Source: Larix kaempferi (Eukaryota; Streptophyta; Pinopsida; Pinales; Pinaceae). Taken from it: a stretch of 64,000 bases of DNA. The stretch covers positions 10,571,001-10,635,000 of the forward strand of contig BSBM01000092.1 of the NCBI GenBank assembly GCA_027924585.1, read 5' to 3'. Shown one piece after another: positions 11,612 to 23,432 of this stretch. The notes beneath the pieces were generated by a model. The model had not been told where the DNA came from and made no database searches. It was given only the letters and a program-made list of their open reading frames with translations. The position numbers and the translations under genes were made by a program. The stretch's first letter is position 1, and every line of letters begins with the position of its first letter.

Positions 11612-12618
11612 TTCTTTTTTTTTTCCCATTTTTCAAGAACCCTTTGTTTAGCAGGAGGCATTTCTTTTCCACTAATCTTGCTTCCTCGTTGTTAAAAATA
11701 GTTCTATTTTATCAACCCATTCATTATAATTATTTCCATTTAACTTGATTTATGGAATTATGACCATATTGTTAAAACAATTGCAATTTATAATCCGCGG
11801 CCAACAAAAGGGCAATTTCCAAAATTAGTTTTTTACTTGAAACAAATTGACAACAACCAGTTGATGATAAACCGCCAGAGTGATCTTACTCTTTGAGGGC
11901 AGCCACAAGGGCGATTATCCTAGCAGCCAATCCACGGTATTCACGCATCCACGCAATAGGCAACTATTTTCTATTCCATAGTGATTCTTCCAGGCGATTC
12001 TCCAAGCAGCCACTTGACAGGGATTCACACATGCTCAACATCAAACACACAGCACTTCTCCCAACCGATCACTTCACAACAGTTCACAGACGGCAGTCCA
12101 TTCGCTCCATGAAGCAATGAAGCAAAGAACATATATGGATTAAAAAAACACAGAGAAAACAATAGACACAAGGCACTCAAGACCAGAATTTGAAACTGGA
12201 ATCCATACGGCACAGCTGAGATTAGGAAAAGTTCTTACATTCTGGGGCGTCTGCAAATCTCTATTCAATAAACTTTCAGCCAGCGAGTATTGTTTCAACT
12301 ACATCATTAATTGCAGCTTCTCAAACACTCGTCTCGTTGTATCTAATAAACATTAAAGAGTTTTAATCACTCTTTTAACAAGGGTCTACACGCCTCGAGG
12401 AGCGAACTGCTATTAGAAGCAACAGACATGCTTTTAAGAGGCCAAATTGTGGCAGATTTATTATGCAATCGAGTCGATGGCTGAAGGATTTACCATGGTT
12501 GATTGAGGTTGGAATCGAGCTATGAAGAAGAGGAGCAGTTGTTGCTCTGGGCAAATATAAATTTCCTACGGCTTTATTTATTTTCTAGTCAATAACATAG
12601 ATTGGGGTTTTCAAGAGG
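11612..12618. other. Intergenic stretch, no gene recognised
   Basis: Unique-looking sequence between the gypsy LTR and the thaumatin-like pseudogene. At 11620-11740 the minus strand has YNEWVDKIELFLTTRKQD, vaguely like a Copia gag piece but too short to call. Small ORFs at 11893 and 12025 overlap each other on opposite strands and show no family features. Confidence 0.4.
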
Positions 12619-13387
12619 TCACGTAGGAGAAAAGAGAGCACCTGAGGAAATAGCAGTGCCGCAGAAGACGATTGTATAATTATTGCATGTGGGGCAAGTG
12701 ACGGTGTTGCCATCGTCGTCTTTTGTATAGTTGTAGGCCTGGGGCATTGGCACTTGAAAAACTGCGAATAGTAAGTAGAGCTGCAATTGCTCAAATACAC
12801 TCTGGTGTAGTAAAATATGGGCAGTAAAATACGGGTGTAAAAACCTTTGTTTTCCGTACAATATGGCCGAATTATGTTACTATGTTAAAAACAAGGCCAG
12901 CTATTGCGATTCGTTTGCACTGGGAGTCTGAGGGTATGACATTGACAGGTTGAATCCATCAACAAATATAGAGATGTCGGAGAAGTCAGATGTCTGGAAT
13001 TGATTGAAAGAGTACTCGAACAAACCCTTCACAGTTTAGTAGACTCCCACAGTCCCCAGTATTGCAGCTGCCTCTGCCGTTGCCGTTGAAGGAACAGCCC
13101 GTGCGCTCCCAAAAATTCCTATTTGAACCCGCGGGGACTTGAAGCGTCCTCTCTCTAGTCGTTTCCCACCGCTGGATGAACTGGCTTCCCAAATCGTGAA
13201 TGGGCAATCGTTCCGCACATCCTGCTTCTGCAAGGATCACAAATACAGTTATAAAGTTGAACTCTTGAACTAACAAAAAAATCTATCGTTGCAGTCAATA
13301 CCCTGTATCATTACAGTTGTTACCTTGAATAAGGAAAATGTATAACGCTGCCATGAATGCGAGCGAAACTCCAATTGCTCTTGCCAT
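12619..13387 (-). pseudogene. Thaumatin-like (PR-5) protein pseudogene
   Basis: A broken thaumatin-like protein gene. Exon 1 (13324-13387) starts at an ATG coding MARAIGVSLAFMAALYIFLI, a plausible signal peptide. An intron (13228-13323) with GT...AG ends follows. Exon 2 carries [20 protein letters not shown]. After a frame change come [19 protein letters not shown] and [20 protein letters not shown], the family signature. After another frame change come [17 protein letters not shown] and FVDGFNLSM, and then a stop. The end of the family, PQAYNYTKDDDGNTVTC and NNYTIVFCG, is preceded by YLSNCSSTYYSQFFK. The middle third of the usual ~225-residue protein is missing. At least three frameshifts plus a deletion make it a pseudogene. 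Intact relatives are secreted, disulfide-rich defence proteins. Confidence 0.9.
13228..13323 (-). other. Intron of the thaumatin-like pseudogene
   Basis: On the minus strand the donor is CAAG|GTAACA and the acceptor TTGCAG|AAGCAG, giving a 96-bp intron placed just after the signal-peptide codons. A preserved intron argues for a decayed genomic gene rather than a retrotransposed mRNA copy. Confidence 0.6.
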
Positions 13388-13399
13388 AACAACCGTTGT

Positions 13400-14988
13400 G
13401 ATTCAACCTTTCCTACCAAAAGCCAAACAAATGAAAACTCCGAATATTTCTCGTTTGACAAGTACCCAGAGCCATTCAATATAATAGGCGTGTCTTGCAT
13501 GGCTGCCGCCGGCAGACTTTGACAGTTAGAAGCGTTTCTTACGGCGTATGATAACTGCCACTAAAATTGTGCCCTGCGGTGGGAAAATTTTCTGGCGAGG
13601 CACAGTTCCACCTTTTTTTTCGTTATTTTTTTGGAATTTTGACTATCTGGGTCCTCTTAAAATGGGCCAAAACTCCTAGGGATACAGTTCCGCAGTAAAT
13701 AGAGTGGAACTACGATTCCGCCAGTTTTTAGGGAACAAATCGCCGGAAAAGCGGGGCGATTTGAGTGCCAGTTATCCCACGTTTCTTACATGGCATAGTA
13801 CTTTTCTGAGCACTCCAAATTGTAATTTTGGCAAAAAATTAATCTGTTGGATGCATTTTGGTTAGCCCTTATACAGCTCCCCAAAAGGCCCGTGCGATTT
13901 TGGGATAAAAACCGATTAAAATTTTTGCTGGAAATTGCTATTTTCGAATTTTTGTAATTTCATTAATGGGGATTGTCTATTCTAAACTAATTACCTAATT
14001 TTAAAACTACCCACATCGCGGAAATTAAGATCTGAACACTAACATTTTAGTTAACCTTTATACAACTCCACGTTTTGGTTATCTTTTATCCTAAGCACCT
14101 TAAAATTGACCATCATAGCCAAAACATTAAATACGGTGTGAGGTATGACTCCGTATGAGTTATCGAAATGTTGGATTCCCAAAAATCACAAGTAAAGTTA
14201 ACATCGTTTAATAGTTACACAACTCCTGAAGTCTTCACATTTGTTTTTTCTTTACATGATGGTAGGTGTACACAACTCCCTCCATCAGTTTTTACATTTG
14301 TTTTTTCTTTATAGGATGGTAGGAGATAAACTCTATTTTTTTTATAGTGACTCGAATTGCATTTTGAAAAACAATGTAGATTTTTTTACTTAACCTATAC
14401 GTTTATACGTTTGATGATGTAGCCTTCACAGTATATTTTTTATATGTTTTAGATGGAATAAGAAAAAAAAATTAAGATTTCACATAACATTATTTAAACT
14501 TATTTAATTTAAAAGATTCAAAATGATATAATTAAAAGATCTTGAATCCTTTTATACAATCAAAAATATGATTTAAACAGAATTAAAAAATACTAAATTC
14601 CAATCAAACACTTGCCAAAAAGAAATCCTCTAATGTGGATGTATTTTAGTCAACTTACCATCATTTGTCCTTATGTGGATGTATTTTAATTCATTTCATC
14701 ATTTGTCCATATGTGGATGGGTTTTAATTCAAAGCAATACATTTCTTTTCCAAATGGATTTTAATTCATTTCATTGTAATACATTAAACCTAGATTTAAC
14801 CTCACTCACCTCGATTGTAATACATTTTGTTTTTTTGCCAAACTCACCTCTTTATTTAACCTTGATTTGGTTTCTGAAGTTCGAACGGTTAGCATGTCCA
14901 CTATGAAGGTGGATGCACATATATAAGGTAGTAAGCCGCATGCATCACTTGAGATCTCAATCACCTTTTTACTATTTAAGAGAAATGT
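13400..14988. other. Upstream flank and AT-rich spacer, no gene seen
   Basis: The first part would be the promoter side of the thaumatin-like pseudogene. From about 13800 the sequence becomes AT-rich. A short imperfect repeat with TTCACATTTGTTTTTTCTTTA occurs at 14236-14320, and a TTTGTCCWTATGTGGATG repeat lies at 14630-14720. No coding potential beyond chance ORFs is visible. Confidence 0.4.
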
Positions 14989-15242
14989 TTATGGAATAAG
15001 CTAAAAGATCGATTATTTGTATTTTTTTGGTGATTTTTGTTGTTGAAATTATAACTTTAGTTGTTGGAATTGCAATTTTGATTGTAGAAATTGATTTACA
15101 GCTTCGATTGTTTATAGAACACTTTAATTATGCAATTTCAACAACCCAAAACTACAATTTCAACAATTTTTACTAAATTCTGACTAGAAAAATCATCCAA
15201 TAATAAATACAAACCATCACTTTTTAAGCTTACTCCAATATC
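14989..15242. mobile_element. Small hairpin (MITE-like) element
   Basis: The left side reads GGAATAAGCTAAAAGATCG...TTTGTATTTTTTTGG, then TTGTTGAAATTATAACTTTAG. The right side, read on the opposite strand, gives GGAGTAAGCTTAAAAAGTG...TTTGTATTTATTATTGG and TTGTTGAAATTGTAGTTTT. The two halves therefore pair as an imperfect hairpin of about 250 bp with no coding sequence. This fits a foldback miniature inverted-repeat element. No clear target-site duplication is visible. Confidence 0.6.
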
Positions 15243-16444
15243 TATAGTACCCAAAATTACACAAATTTAATAAAAACCAAAAATAAAAAATTACACAAAT
15301 AATAGCAACCAAAAAACAAGAATGCTCACAATAAAAAGATTTTGCCATCATGAAGATAAGTGGTCAATTCACATACAATTATTACCATGATTTCATGCCT
15401 CCCCTTAATAAGTAAATGACTTGCTCTATGTGCAAAAACATAAGCAAAGTTAATAATATAAAAAGTCCAAAGTATCAACCAAAACTAATAACATTTTTTA
15501 CGTGTATCACGTTAAACCAATACACTTCAATTTTTTCCAATACTTCTCATATAAAAGGATTCGTAGTTACCCAATATACAATATATGATTTTATTGGTTA
15601 TATTATTATTAATTTTTGTATTATTACATATATTAAAGGAATGATAATTGTAAAACCAATAATAATTTCCAAAACATGGGTAATGAATATAATCATTTGT
15701 TGATTATATTATGTTAAGAGTGTTAACATTTTTATTAAAAATAAAATGTCTAATGAATATATGAAAGGAATAATAATTGTCATATGAAAATGAATATATG
15801 AAAGGAATAATAATTGTCATGGATATTTTGTTGACTATATATTGAAATTGCTTATGTTAAGAGTTTTAACATTTTATTAAAAATAAAATGTGTAATGAAT
15901 ATAATATTTTGTAATAAAATAAAATGTGTAATGAATATAATATTTTGTTATGTTTTTGATGAGGGATATTTAGTTTTCGTGAAGTTGGATTAATCCAGGT
16001 CAAATTTTTGTTTTTTGTTTTTTCACTAATGTTTCAATAGATTTTGAATATTATTTTTTAATTACAATTTTTTTAATTTCTATTTTATTTGTTTGAATAT
16101 AGCTATACGCAGGATTAGTTGATAGTAAGGAGTTGTTTTATTACTGTTTCATTGGTTCTGTACTAGTTTTGTGTAACTGACGCTAGCCTAGGTTTTCACT
16201 CCCCAGGGCCCGACTGCGAGCTCTCGTCATCATTCATACTAGTGTTATTTCATTGTTTTAATGTCGTCACAGCATGTACCTATTCACCAGTCTACGCACC
16301 TGGACACATTGATGATGGTTTTCCACTTTAAAGCCTACCCACGATCGTGATTGTCGATCTCTATACCGCGGTCCGCCACACTTAAATCTACTATATTCTC
16401 AGAGAACCTGTCCACAATCTTGAACTCAATTTCGGAAGAAAGTT
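15243..16444. other. AT-rich stretch with short tandem duplications
   Basis: Very AT-rich. Near 15700-15960 the words ATGAATATATGAAAGGAATAA and AAAATGTGTAATGAATATAA are each repeated two or three times. The ORF at 15416-15703 is AT-driven and not family-like. The segment 16090-16440 is more balanced in composition but has no recognisable gene. Confidence 0.4.
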
Positions 16445-16671
16445 TGTATCCATAACTATTAGAGATAAAAAAAAATTCAGAAGAAAAAGAGTCTCTTGCT
16501 ATTCATTTATGAATCAAAGAAACTACAATATGTATCTTGTCTAATAGATAATAAAACTCTTCAGGTGATTACAATATGACATCATTGACATTAACATAAT
16601 CAAAATATCTATTCTATCCTTCTCCTATATCTTGTTATCCTTGTCTGGATATATATTTCATATTTCTAACA
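16445..16671 (-). mobile_element. Possible short LTR
   Basis: On the minus strand a segment starts TGTTAGAAATATG, directly after a purine-rich TTTGGGGA, and ends GTTATGGATACA, giving TG...CA ends over 227 bp. The style resembles a small Copia LTR, but no target-site duplication, primer site or partner LTR was found. Confidence 0.3.
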
Positions 16672-16689
16672 TCCCCAAATACCAAAACA

Positions 16690-17640
16690 TCACCCGAAAC
16701 ACCACCTGAAACATTACCAGTAGTCCGAGCCTCTTCAACTAACCAAACAAGCTCAAGACCCATAATATCAAAGAACTGAATAAAGAACTCACACGACCAA
16801 CCATCCGGTCCCGGACTCTTCTCCTTTTACATACTCTTTAATACACCCTCTACTTCTGTTATAGTGATAGGACAATAAATTGAAATGCAATCAATATCAT
16901 AAAATATTCTAGGAATCACCTGAATAATCTGATCTGAGCTTCCAAATTGAAAGTTTAAGGACATTTGAATATATTTGAGAAGTAATCCACCGCCTCCTCC
17001 GCAATCCCAGCTGGATCAGAAAATATAGAACCCAGATCATTTTTAATGTCCCAAATTTCCTTCTTCCGCCTATTATCAGCATAAGCATGGAAGAATTTTG
17101 TATTTTGGTCCCCACATGAAAGCCAAAGTTCTCTGCTTTTTATCCTTCACAGTTCTTCCTCCATATTAAGTAAGGAATCCTTTATAATCTCTAGATTTCT
17201 AATCTATTCCATAACAGGAGGACTTACAGTCTCTACAAAAGGTCGGGATAAAAGCTCAGCAATATTAGCCTCAATGACCCACAAATCAGTCTGTAAAAGA
17301 GACTTCTTATCTCTGATCCATGGTGCCACCCGAGTCTTCAGCAATCTCAAAAAAGCTAGAAGTCTCTGCATTGTCGGGGCTAATGGTACTGCCACAAAAG
17401 TTCCCCAACAGGTGACGAACCATCATGATAAATGTATCATCCAGAGACCAAAGAGTACAGTATTTAAAAGGATATCCAGTAGGGAAATTACCTTTTCCAA
17501 ATTTCAATATAACTGGATAATGATCAGAAATCTTAAATGTCTCCACCCATGAAGTACACTGAGATAAAGTCCCAAGAATATCTTCATGTAGAAAAAAATG
17601 GTCCACCGCAACATCACTGCAAATCTTCCGATTAAATAAG
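16690..17640 (-). pseudogene. LINE (L1-type) retrotransposon fragment
   Basis: Minus-strand pieces of a plant L1-type LINE ORF2 in shifting frames. First comes the end of the endonuclease, DHFFLHEDILGTLSQC with FKISDHYPVILK (the SDHYP motif). Then PFKYCTLWSLDDTFIMMVRH. Then the region before the RT, WLSCGDQNTKFFHAYADNRR and AGIAEEAVDYFSNIFK. Last is the start of the reverse transcriptase, SPGPDGWSCEFFIQFFD and LVEEART. It stops there near 16700, so most of the RT is missing. ORF2 normally nicks the target and reverse-transcribes the element RNA in place. Several stops make this copy dead. It is truncated at both ends. Confidence 0.85.
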
Positions 17641-17989
17641 TTTTAATTTATTTATCTTAATTTCTCTTAATATTATGTATATGGTTTTCAACTAAGAACA
17701 TGTATAGGAGAGCACTATGCCCAAATAAATCACTTAATCTTGAACTTGAAATACTTCTATAAATGTTTTCTAAAGGTATTAAATCCAACTTTTTGTATCT
17801 TTATAATTTTTATGTAGTAATAGAAAAATTCATGCAATTAGTAAAAAATTTATGTGGGAAAAAAATAAACGATCCCTCACAGCAATAAAAAGAAAATGTA
17901 TGAACTATGCCTCAAATTAATAAAGATAAAACTTTAATCATAAACGATACATGTGAGTTCTCATTGAATCGTTGAGATATTTTCACAAA
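17641..17989. other. AT-rich spacer, nothing recognised
   Basis: AT-rich sequence between the LINE fragment and the first inverted-repeat family copy. I see no gene, terminal repeat or tandem array in it. Confidence 0.4.
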
Positions 17990-18350
17990 GGTGCAAGTAG
18001 TAAAAATACTGACTTTATTGCATCGAGAGTAATGAAGTGCTCTACAGCCCATTATGTGGGAGATGGTGTCACTTAACGTAGCGTAATGTTATGTACCAAA
18101 AATAAAAAGTTATTAAAAAAATCATGTTCCCTCAAAAAATAAAACCAAATAAAAACTAATTAAAAAATCCATGTCCGCTTATAAAATAAAAATTTAAAAC
18201 CAAATAAAAAGTTATTAAAAATCTATGTTGGTTCATAAAATAAAAACATACGGGTAAAAAATTTAAGATTAAAAAAAAATACAGCTCAAGAAATCGGATC
18301 CTTCTCGGTGATTGATAGATCCGAGTTTAAGATGGATCTATGCTGGTCTA
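17990..18350 (+). repeat. Dispersed repeat family R, copy 1 (forward)
   Basis: It begins TTATTGCATCGAGAG...GTGCTCTACAGCCCA, continues GGGAGATGGTGTCAC and an AACGTAGCGTAATGTTA stretch, and has two TTATAAAATAAAA blocks. It ends TCAAGAAATCGGATCC...GATAGATCCGAGTTTAAGATGGATCTATGCTGG. The same blocks in the same order occur reversed at 22558-22935 and, rearranged, at 25420-26440. No coding sequence is present. Confidence 0.7.
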
Positions 18351-19854
18351 CCAAACAAGTACATGAAATTATTTACCAATCAAGTATTAATAATTAGGCA
18401 AATGGATCACATACCTTTTAAAATGACAAATGAATTTAAACATGCATTTCTATCTATTTCTTATTTTCATGGCTTCCATCGTACATCAACAACCATTTAC
18501 AACGTCGAAGACATTACCACTTTGTGGCTCTTGTTGATTACATAGAAATGGCTTATATTAAAAATTTTGATGTGAATATAATATATGAAGATATGAAAAA
18601 AAAATAGCTACTTATTTTTTATTTAATTTAACATTCTTTATAGGAATAATATTATAACTAATAAGAAATTTTCATTTTCATTTTTAAAGTATATATTTAT
18701 TAGTAGTTTTTATATTTTAAATTATTCAATTTTGTTTTTTAAATTGAAATAATAATTTTAATTTTATAGTGTATTTTTTTTACTTTGTATTTGTATTTAT
18801 ATTGAATATATTTTTGATTAATTGATTTTTTATTTTTATTTTTAATTTAGAAAACATCCATTCATCTCTTATATTAAACATTCATCTCTTATATTAAATA
18901 TGTGAATGTAAATTCAAAGGTAATAAAAAATAAGAATGTTATAAATTTTGTGTTTGACAAACAAAGATGAATGTTGAATTTCAACACTCATTGAGGTGAC
19001 TCCAATGACTTTGAGAGCAAGAAAAACCTATGTTGTTTTTGCATCTTCCTTGGGGGCTTTTTTTTATGTAGATGAGGGGCATAATGCCCCATTTTTGCCT
19101 CGAAATTATGTTATATTTTGTGATTTGGATATATGGATTTCTTAATAACTTGTATAATGTAATTTAAATAGTTCCATACATGTTTACTTCTTTCATTATT
19201 TTAATATTTTAATAAGTTAATGCAATTTAGAATTTTATAGGCCAAATCACATGTGTAAGCATGATGATCCTTTAACTATGTAAATTAATGTAATATAGTC
19301 AATTTGTCTTTAGAAGTCTTTCCTAAAGAACCATCAAAGAAGCCAAAAAGAGTAAACTCAACAAACTTGATTCCACTAAGCAATGAAACACTACAAATCG
19401 AGGTGGACACTCAAGTGGTGGATGTAAAAGGAGATTACATTAGGCAACAAGTCAATCACGACATGGTATCCAACTTTGTTATTTGTGGTTGAGCAAAGGA
19501 AAACACCATCTGAATGCAATAACTCAAGTAGGAAATTAATCTGTGTAACAAAGGCTAAGTTTCATGTTCAACAGCATGCTACATCAACGAATCCAAAATA
19601 ACAAAGAGAATTTTGTAAAAAAAAAAAGATAATACAATCATTAAAAATAGAAAGAACTTTATCCATAGATTCCATGACCAAACTTCCAAGTGGATGGGTG
19701 GATAGGGCTTTGAGGATTCCCCTTGATCAATTGATAATAAATAAGGAGCATCAAATAACTCAATCGAAAGGGAGGGAGAGGAAGGAACTTGACTGAAAGG
19801 GAGGGAGAGGAAGGAACTTGACCGAAAGGGAGGTACGTAGAGGGGAATTCCATA
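18351..19854. other. AT-rich stretch, no gene recognised
   Basis: Extremely AT-rich from 18550 to 19300. A 62-codon frame at 19304-19492 (starting MSLEVFPKEPSKKPKRVNST) has ordinary amino-acid composition but matches nothing I know. A 28-bp GAAAGGGAGGGAGAGGAAGG-type duplication lies at about 19765-19830, just outside the solo LTR. Confidence 0.35.
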
Positions 19855-20419
19855 CACAGTGTTAAGTTTAGCATAAAATTCACAACAAGAGCATAATAAG
19901 GATCACTGAAAGAAATACAATCACAAGATAGGCACAGATTTATCCTGGGAAACCCTCATGGGATAGAAAACCCAACAAAGCTTTCCTCAATATAGATGAC
20001 CAACAAATACAAAGATGTAAACCCCAAACAAGTGCTCCTTCTCCTCCTTCGCAAATCTCTCTCTCTCCTATGTGCAATTCACAAGTGAGTAAATGAATGA
20101 GTGAGTGTGATAAATGAGGATCACACATCCTCTATTTATACTTTACGTCACTTGACTTTTTCCCTAACTGGGCTGACTTCTCCTAGGAGAGTCTAATAAC
20201 CCCTAAACAATTAACTCAGGGCCGACCCCACTAGGGGAATCTAATAACCCTAGTTACAACATCTCGACGGAGGAATAAACATCTCTGGATATACAATAAA
20301 GTCCCGACGGAGGAATAGACATCTCCGGATATACAATAAAGTCTCGACGGAGGAATGAAACATCTCCGAATAAAGTACAAATAGAATATTCTTAGAAGTT
20401 ACAATATTTCAACACACAG
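19855..20419 (-). mobile_element. Solo Copia LTR with intact CACAG target duplication
   Basis: Read on the minus strand, a 555-bp LTR starts TGTTGAAATATTGTAACTTC and ends TTAACA (19860-20414). It is flanked by CACAG at 19855-19859 and CACAG at 20415-20419. It is the same family as the 595-bp LTRs of the Copia element at 55810-63360, sharing the CATTCCTCC repeats, the TATAAATAGAGGA box and GGGTTTCCCAGGATA. A single LTR inside one target duplication is the scar of recombination between the two LTRs of a full element. A 62-codon ORF inside it is a chance frame. Confidence 0.95.
20131..20141 (-). promoter_or_regulatory. TATA box of the solo LTR
   Basis: The minus strand reads GTATAAATAGA, at the same relative place as TATAAATA in both LTRs of the related Copia element. 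It would place the transcription start of the LTR about 30 bases downstream. Confidence 0.6.
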
Positions 20420-21821
20420 TAATCCTCATTGATATCTTAGTGAGCCGACCAATTCAATAATATTTCTTCAAAGTCAAAGGGATTGATAGATCCACTACAT
20501 ACCACATCCATTTTAGAAATGCAAGATATTGTGATCCAAAGGCTTATTCTACAGTGAGGGTGTTATGTTCTTTAGAAAATATAAGTTTATTGTCCTATAT
20601 CGTTGCACTATATTTTCTCATAAGTTTATTCCACTTTATCATTGTACTATAGCATTTTAATGTCCACTATTATCATTTTACTATAACATTTTCAATAAAA
20701 CAAATGGAGTAGGATAATTTTGTAGAATCCAATTTCCATTCAAGACAATAATTTTAAACTGACCTAAATGCTCAAAAAATCTATCAAGAAAAATGAGTAG
20801 AGTTGTAGAGTGATCCAAAATTTGAGTTGTTAGGTCACCAATTCCAAGAAGATCACTACAAGGTTATCTTACTAAAAAGTACAATTGACCATGATGATTC
20901 TAGCATTAAGTTGGAAAAATCTTCAAAGGATCAATTTGCAAGCGTGAATTAGTCTTACAATACTTGAAAAAAAACTATGGCCATTTTGCGCAATCATACG
21001 AATTTATTTGGGAAAATATATGAGATCAAATGGAATGGGAATACAGGAGTCAACTTGATGACAAACATCTTGAAGTTGTAATAGGGGGGACTCCCTTTCT
21101 TTGTCAATTAGTTAACCCTAGACGTTCACAGGTAATTTCTTTGGATTTCAAAAATTCAAATTACAACTTTTGATGTTTGAAATTTTTAAGTTTTGGTTTT
21201 TAAATATTAAATTCCGAGTTGGAAGTTCATTTTCTTCAAACTTGGGTCATTAGGCCTTCAACATGCAAGTAGAGTTGAACAAACTTAAATTTCCTAACCT
21301 CACAAAAGGCATAAGATTTAGCATTTGTTTACTGAAATTTTCCACCTATCTCAAATAAAAAACAACCAAAATATCAACTACGAAGTATCACTTGAAATAA
21401 AGTGGTGAAGATGACCTTAATTTGGAGGAAAACGTTGATAAATGGATAGATCAACTCATCTAAGATAATTAAGATCAACTAAGAGGTTAGGAAGTCTTTA
21501 GATCTATCATTTATTTTTCTGCATAGTTACACAGGTACTGCTCCCGGGACTTGAGCGACTTGTACCCAACATTTCCCTGCTCTAGGGAGCTTGGAAGCTA
21601 GTACAAAACACTATCTTTTTGTTGGGAGTTTCTTTGGAATCTTAGGAGCTTTTCAAGAGTTTTTTGGGAACTTGCCATAGCCACTTCCTTTTGGGGGGGC
21701 ATGTAGAAATTCCCAATTTGTTTAGGAGCTTCCAGAAGATCCTTGACAAGCAAGGAGCTTCTACAAGCTCTTGACCATTTGGGGCCCAAAATAATAAGAA
21801 TTGTGCCAAAAATCAATTGAA

Positions 21822-21823
<2 letters not shown>
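20420..21823. other. Spacer, no gene recognised
   Basis: Ordinary AT-rich sequence after the solo LTR. Fragments such as GAAGATCACTACAAGG look neutral and no long frame exists. An imperfect GGAGCTTC / TTGGGGAGCT-like word recurs at 21590-21770, beside an AT microsatellite. Confidence 0.35.

Positions 21824-21855
<32 letters not shown>
21824..21855. repeat. (AT)n microsatellite, 32 bp
   Basis: An uninterrupted run of AT dinucleotides at the outer edge of the left arm of the large inverted repeat. Confidence 0.95.
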
Positions 21856-21857
<2 letters not shown>

Positions 21858-21859
21858 AA

Positions 21860-22400
21860 ACACAGTATACAACTTGATGAGAACCTTGCACTCAAAACGA
21901 GAACTCTAGCCATAAAAGGTCAAATGTTTGCATCGAAAACACCAAAAACAACCCTAGAATCAAAAAGTGGTGTTACCAATAGTACTCTTTTTTTTCGAGG
22001 CTAAAATTACAACATTTTTTAAACCTTAGTCAACCACAACTGGTGTCATTGCAATCAAAACTGTAAATCAAACCATGAATCAAAAAGTGGTCCTCTGGAA
22101 TCACCCTCATTTTTATTCGGGGTTAAAATTACATATTGTTTGAAACCTTGGCCTTAACAATCGTTATCGTTGTAATCAAAACTCTAAAATGATGCAACTG
22201 AAATCACTCAGAATCACCATGGCAAACTTTTTCTTTTCTGGTTAAAATTACAATTTGTTTGAAACCTCAACCCCAACAGACGACATCGTTGCATTGAAAA
22301 TATCAAAATCAATCCTCGAATCGAAAAATGTTGCTAATGGTAACACCACTTTCTTTGATCAAATTAAAATTACGAACATTTGAAAACCACAGCATACTTT
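21860..22400 (+). repeat. Left arm of a large inverted repeat, ~120-bp subrepeats
   Basis: The arm begins with TACAACTTGATGAGAACC. It contains about four diverged tandem units of some 120 bp whose starts (CAAAAAGTGGTGTTACC, CAAAAAGTGGTCCTC, AGAATCACCATGG, CGAAAAATGTTGCTAATGG) lie at about 21961, 22081, 22203 and 22322. Each unit carries a TTAAAATTAC block and a CATCGTTGCAATCAAAAC-type block. The reverse complement of this arm occurs at 23820-24320. Confidence 0.75.
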
Positions 22401-22557
22401 TTTTTTCTTTCTAAATTATTAAAAAAAACTTAACTAACCTTAAAACCATATAAATTTAAAAAAATACTTTGAAAAAAATAAAAAAATAAAACATTAAAAA
22501 CATTTAAAAAAAACATCATTAAATAAGCATATAACACAAACCAAAAAAATTTAAATA

Positions 22558-22935
22558 AACAATAGCATAGATCCATGTTAAACCCGGATCTATCAAGCAC
22601 CAAGAGGGATCCAATTTCTTGAGGTGTAATTTCTTTTTTAATCTTAAACTCAAGAAAGTTGATTCCTCTCTTGCTTGATAAATCCAGGTTTAGGTTTTAA
22701 TTTTTTATTTTATAGACGGACATGGATTTTTTAATTACTTTTCATAAATTTTTATTTTATGAGGCGACATGGATTTTTTAATTACTTTTTATATTTTCTT
22801 TTATTTTATGAGACACGTGAATTTTTTTAATTACTTTTTATTTTTTGTAATGTTAAGTTACGTTACGTTACATTACATGACAACTCCCCCATATTGAGTT
22901 GTAGAGTACCTCGCTCCTCTCAATACAATAACGTG
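22558..22935 (-). repeat. Dispersed repeat family R, copy 2 (reverse)
   Basis: It starts ATAGATCCATGTTAAACCCGG and ATCAAGCACCAAGAGGGATCC, has the TTATTTTATGAGGCGACATGG blocks, and ends TTACGTTACGTTACATTACATG, CAACTCCCCCATATTGAG, TTGTAGAGTACCTCGCTCC. This is copy 1 (17990-18350) in opposite orientation. It lies in the centre of the large inverted repeat. Confidence 0.7.
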
Positions 22936-23432
22936 AATAAAAATTCACATTAAAAAAAAACTGAGAATTAAAACTAAATTTCAAAATCAAATCTCAATTG
23001 AGTACCTCTTCACTCCCTCCCAACGTGAGCCCTTACTCCCTCTTCACTCCTCCTTTCTCCACATGAACCCTCCCTCACCACTTAACTCCTCCCTCACCCA
23101 CCTCACTCCACCTTTTCACCTCGTCACTCCCCCACATCAACCCTCACTCTTCTCTTTCCCCCACGTCAACCCTCCCACTTCTCCCTCACCAACCTTGTTG
23201 CCCCCCACCCCCTCACTCCCCAACGCCAATCCTCACTTCCCTTCACTCCCCCCTTTCCCCCACGTGGACTCTCACTCCCCTCACCCCATGGTTATTTTAT
23301 TTCATTTTTAATCTGTTTTAATTAATGTTTTATTTTCTTTTTATTTTTTATAATATTTTTTTAAGGTGTTTAATTAAATTTTATATAATGTTTTTTATAA
23401 ATAAAAAAAAAATGAAATATATTTTAATTATT
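22936..23432. other. Pyrimidine-rich centre of the inverted repeat
   Basis: Between 22990 and 23290 the plus strand is a run of CTCCCTC / CCCCCAC words with repeats of CAACCCTCAC and CCCACGTCAACCC. It gives a low-complexity Ser/Pro frame (23063-23311) that is not a gene. The rest is AT-rich. Confidence 0.5.

Noticed and set aside
19940-20128. Cys-containing small ORF, and its relative at 62306-62587
   Set aside because: Both are frames within copies of the same Copia LTR.
23063-23311. Pro/Ser-rich 82-codon ORF that could be a cell-wall protein
   Set aside because: Low-complexity CTCCC/CCCAC DNA inside a repeat. No signal peptide and no regular extensin motif.
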